A stretch of 50,562 nucleotides of DNA from Mucilaginibacter sp. (GTDB lineage Bacteria > Bacteroidota > Bacteroidia > Sphingobacteriales > Sphingobacteriaceae). Position numbers and translations under genes: made by a program. Below, in pieces: positions 49,139 through 50,562 of this stretch (within the stretch, counting starts at the first letter, position 1; the number at the start of each line of letters is the position of its first letter). The DNA lies in the NCBI RefSeq assembly GCF_028287845.1, contig NZ_JAQBOW010000151.1, positions 1-50,562 on the forward strand, in the 5' to 3' direction. Below the pieces are notes generated by a model. It saw only the letters and a program-made list of their open reading frames with translations. It was not told the DNA's origin and ran no database searches.

Positions 49139-50562
49139 TTAATGAGCTGTCCAATTTGTACCGTTGTAGAATACGGGTATTCTAACAGAACCGCCTCCTA
49201 CAACAGTTGCATTATAAGAGGGTGATAAAGCATCGGTTACGTAAGCCAGTGCCCCCACCGGTTGTCCAATTGGTAATAGCGCTACAGTAAAAACTCCTGG
49301 AGTTATAGTAGTGCCGGCAGTTATATTAGCCGCAGCCTGTAGGGTTAGCGCCCCTATTAGGGCACTGGATGATATATTGCCTGAAAAATTTCCTGTCGTA
49401 CCTTGTATTCCTGCTGCTGTTAGATTACCTGAAAATGTTCCGGTTGGTGCTGATATATTACCCGAAGTACCAAAGTTACCACTTCCATCTAATGACGCTA
49501 TCCCGACTCTGTTGTGTTGCCAATAAAATTGGCCCCCTATTGCTCCAAATACAACAGAATTACTGCCTTCTAATACTGAATTATTGGCCCAATTAGTTAC
49601 TCCAGCACCGCTTGCTCCATTTTGCCAAATAAAAAAACTACTACTGTTATTATTATTAGTAATGTCCCATGTTAAAGCGCCGGGATTACTACCGGTTATA
49701 CCGCTTCCACTTGCGAATCTTGGCGAATTTGCCGTGCCTAAATTTTGGTTAATAGTATAGGCCGTGATATTACTTGCTGTACCACCTATGCTTAAAGCGC
49801 TGGCTGTTCCAGTGGCATTTGCTAATCCTATACTTGACGGTGTTCCGGCAACGCCATTAAACAATATCGGGGCCCCCGCAGATCCTATATTTACAGCCAA
49901 AGCAGGTTGCACTCCTGCTCCAAAGGGAATGGACGCTTGTTTAGCAGCAAGATCCGTAACTAAATTTGTTACCTGGCTTTCCGAAATCTGTATAGGGGTG
50001 TTAGCAGATGCTGTGAGCAAGCCTTTGCCGTTTACTGTATAAGTAGGTACATTTGATGCTGTGCCAAAACTGCCAGTATTTGCATTTACTATAGCTAAAG
50101 TAAATGCCGCTGTTACATTTGTAGACCCGTTGAATGAGGGGCTTGTATAAGTCCCGTCTCCTGTTATGCCAATAGTTCTTCCTGTAGCAAGATTAGTAGC
50201 AGTAGAGGCATTCCCCGTTAATGCGGCAGTTATTATGCCAGCGGAAAAATTACCATTTACATCTCTCAGTACTAAACTATTACTCAAACTTGCTGTTTGA
50301 GGAAAAAAAGTACTTCCATCAACAGCGTTAATTTTTTCTAATGGAAGGCTGCTATTGGGCCTAATGCCTAATGTGCTTCCCCATGCAGATGCTAATATCG
50401 TATAACCAGCATTATTAGGGTGCTCGTTATCTGCCAAATAAGCAGTATTTCCAGTACCCATTTGTGTTAAATCGTAACGTACCAAAGCATATCCATTAGT
50501 AGTTGCAAAATCTACAATGGCTTTAACATAATCTTGATAAGTATATCCGGCGGCTATTATTG
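49139..50562 (-). CDS. Tail fibre-like protein with SGNH hydrolase segment, 5' end outside window
   Basis: The reading frame stays open to the right edge (25 codons beyond an internal TTG), so the 5' part is missing. At the N-terminal end of the visible part, YLADNEHPNNAGYTILASAW is SGNH block V (Asp...His). Then come repeated Gly/Ala/Asn/Thr-rich segments typical of Bacteroidota phage tail fibres: STATNLATGRTIGITGDGTY, FNGSTNVTAAFTLA, VNGKGLLTASA, QVTNLVTDLAAKQ. The C-terminus (FYNGTNWTAH) is a common fibre tail. It probably binds and de-acylates surface polysaccharide. Confidence 0.82.
   Translation of the reverse strand, partial: IIAAGYTYQDYVKAIVDFATTNGYALVRYDLTQMGTGNTAYLADNEHPNNAGYTILASAWGSTLGIRPNSSLPLEKINAVDGSTFFPQTASLSNSLVLRDVNGNFSAGIITAALTGNASTATNLATGRTIGITGDGTYTSPSFNGSTNVTAAFTLAIVNANTGSFGTASNVPTYTVNGKGLLTASANTPIQISESQVTNLVTDLAAKQASIPFGAGVQPALAVNIGSAGAPILFNGVAGTPSSIGLANATGTASALSIGGTASNITAYTINQNLGTANSPRFASGSGITGSNPGALTWDITNNNNSSSFFIWQNGASGAGVTNWANNSVLEGSNSVVFGAIGGQFYWQHNRVGIASLDGSGNFGTSGNISAPTGTFSGNLTAAGIQGTTGNFSGNISSSALIGALTLQAAANITAGTTITPGVFTVALLPIGQPVGALAYVTDALSPSYNATVVGGGSVRIPVFYNGTNWTAH

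Larger units (their letters stand above)
39152..50562. mobile_element. Partial prophage (left boundary uncertain, continues past window)
   Basis: More than 20 small, closely packed genes carry phage-type families (YopX, DUF551, ANAKLFAAAPDLLEAL-type protein, Bacteroidota phage proteins). They are followed by a late module with tail fibre, endolysin, holin candidate and nuclease. A Cro/C1-type regulator with three operators divides the early genes. No integrase, terminase, portal or capsid is visible. The left end is set at the first small gene and could lie anywhere between 38038 and about 39152. Confidence 0.75.

Noticed and set aside
1..50562. tRNA, rRNA or CRISPR loci
   Set aside because: No cloverleaf with typical T-loop sequence, no rRNA segment and no regularly spaced repeat was found by eye. 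tRNAscan-SE and a CRISPR finder would settle this.

Overview
The window looks like chromosome of a Bacteroidota member of the Sphingobacteriaceae, with Mucilaginibacter or Pedobacter as the nearest guess. The reasons are the AT-rich DNA, the lack of Shine-Dalgarno sequences, the recurring TAnnTTTG-type -7 promoter boxes, the lipobox lipoproteins, and the family content (DUF4142, DUF763, FUSC, PIN-PhoH, sterol-desaturase family). The genus is inferred from general knowledge, not from a search.

Layout. 1-3016: the start of an RND efflux pump, its membrane-fusion lipoprotein and a TetR regulator, with matching palindromic operators on both sides of the regulator. 3397-7210: a three-gene cassette (two-TM protein with an LprI-like domain, HEPN-type protein, OLD-like ATPase/TOPRIM nuclease) that looks like an anti-phage module. 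It is bracketed by an inverted dispersed repeat and followed by about 1.4 kb of MITE-like repeats (7332-8556). 8655-18158: housekeeping and envelope genes (SDR epimerase, SMP-30 propeller, DUF763, DUF4142, PEP carboxylase, FUSC transporter, SGNH hydrolase). 18170-23275: PIN-PhoH ATPase, then two direct copies of a roughly 325-nt structured non-coding RNA with its own promoter and terminator, flanking a PAS-rich histidine kinase. 23276-38038: AurF-like diiron protein, bioB, mgtE, IMPACT protein, DMT permease, ribD, sterol desaturase, outer-membrane barrel, prmC, xerD, aroQ, MscS channel, and a glycosyltransferase/lipid A acyltransferase pair. 38203-39151: a RadC/JAB protein and a complex inverted repeat.

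From about 39152 to the window end lies part of a prophage. It has small genes on both strands around a divergent Cro/C1-type switch with three similar 16-bp operators (44595-44710). A late module follows on the minus strand: tail fibre with SGNH domain, membrane proteins, GH108 endolysin, holin candidate and secreted DNA/RNA nuclease. No integrase, terminase, portal or capsid gene is in view, so the prophage continues to the right.

The two strongest leads for something undescribed are the LprI/HEPN/OLD cassette and the duplicated structured RNA, whose copies differ by base-pair-preserving changes in several helices. No rRNA, tRNA or CRISPR array was recognised.
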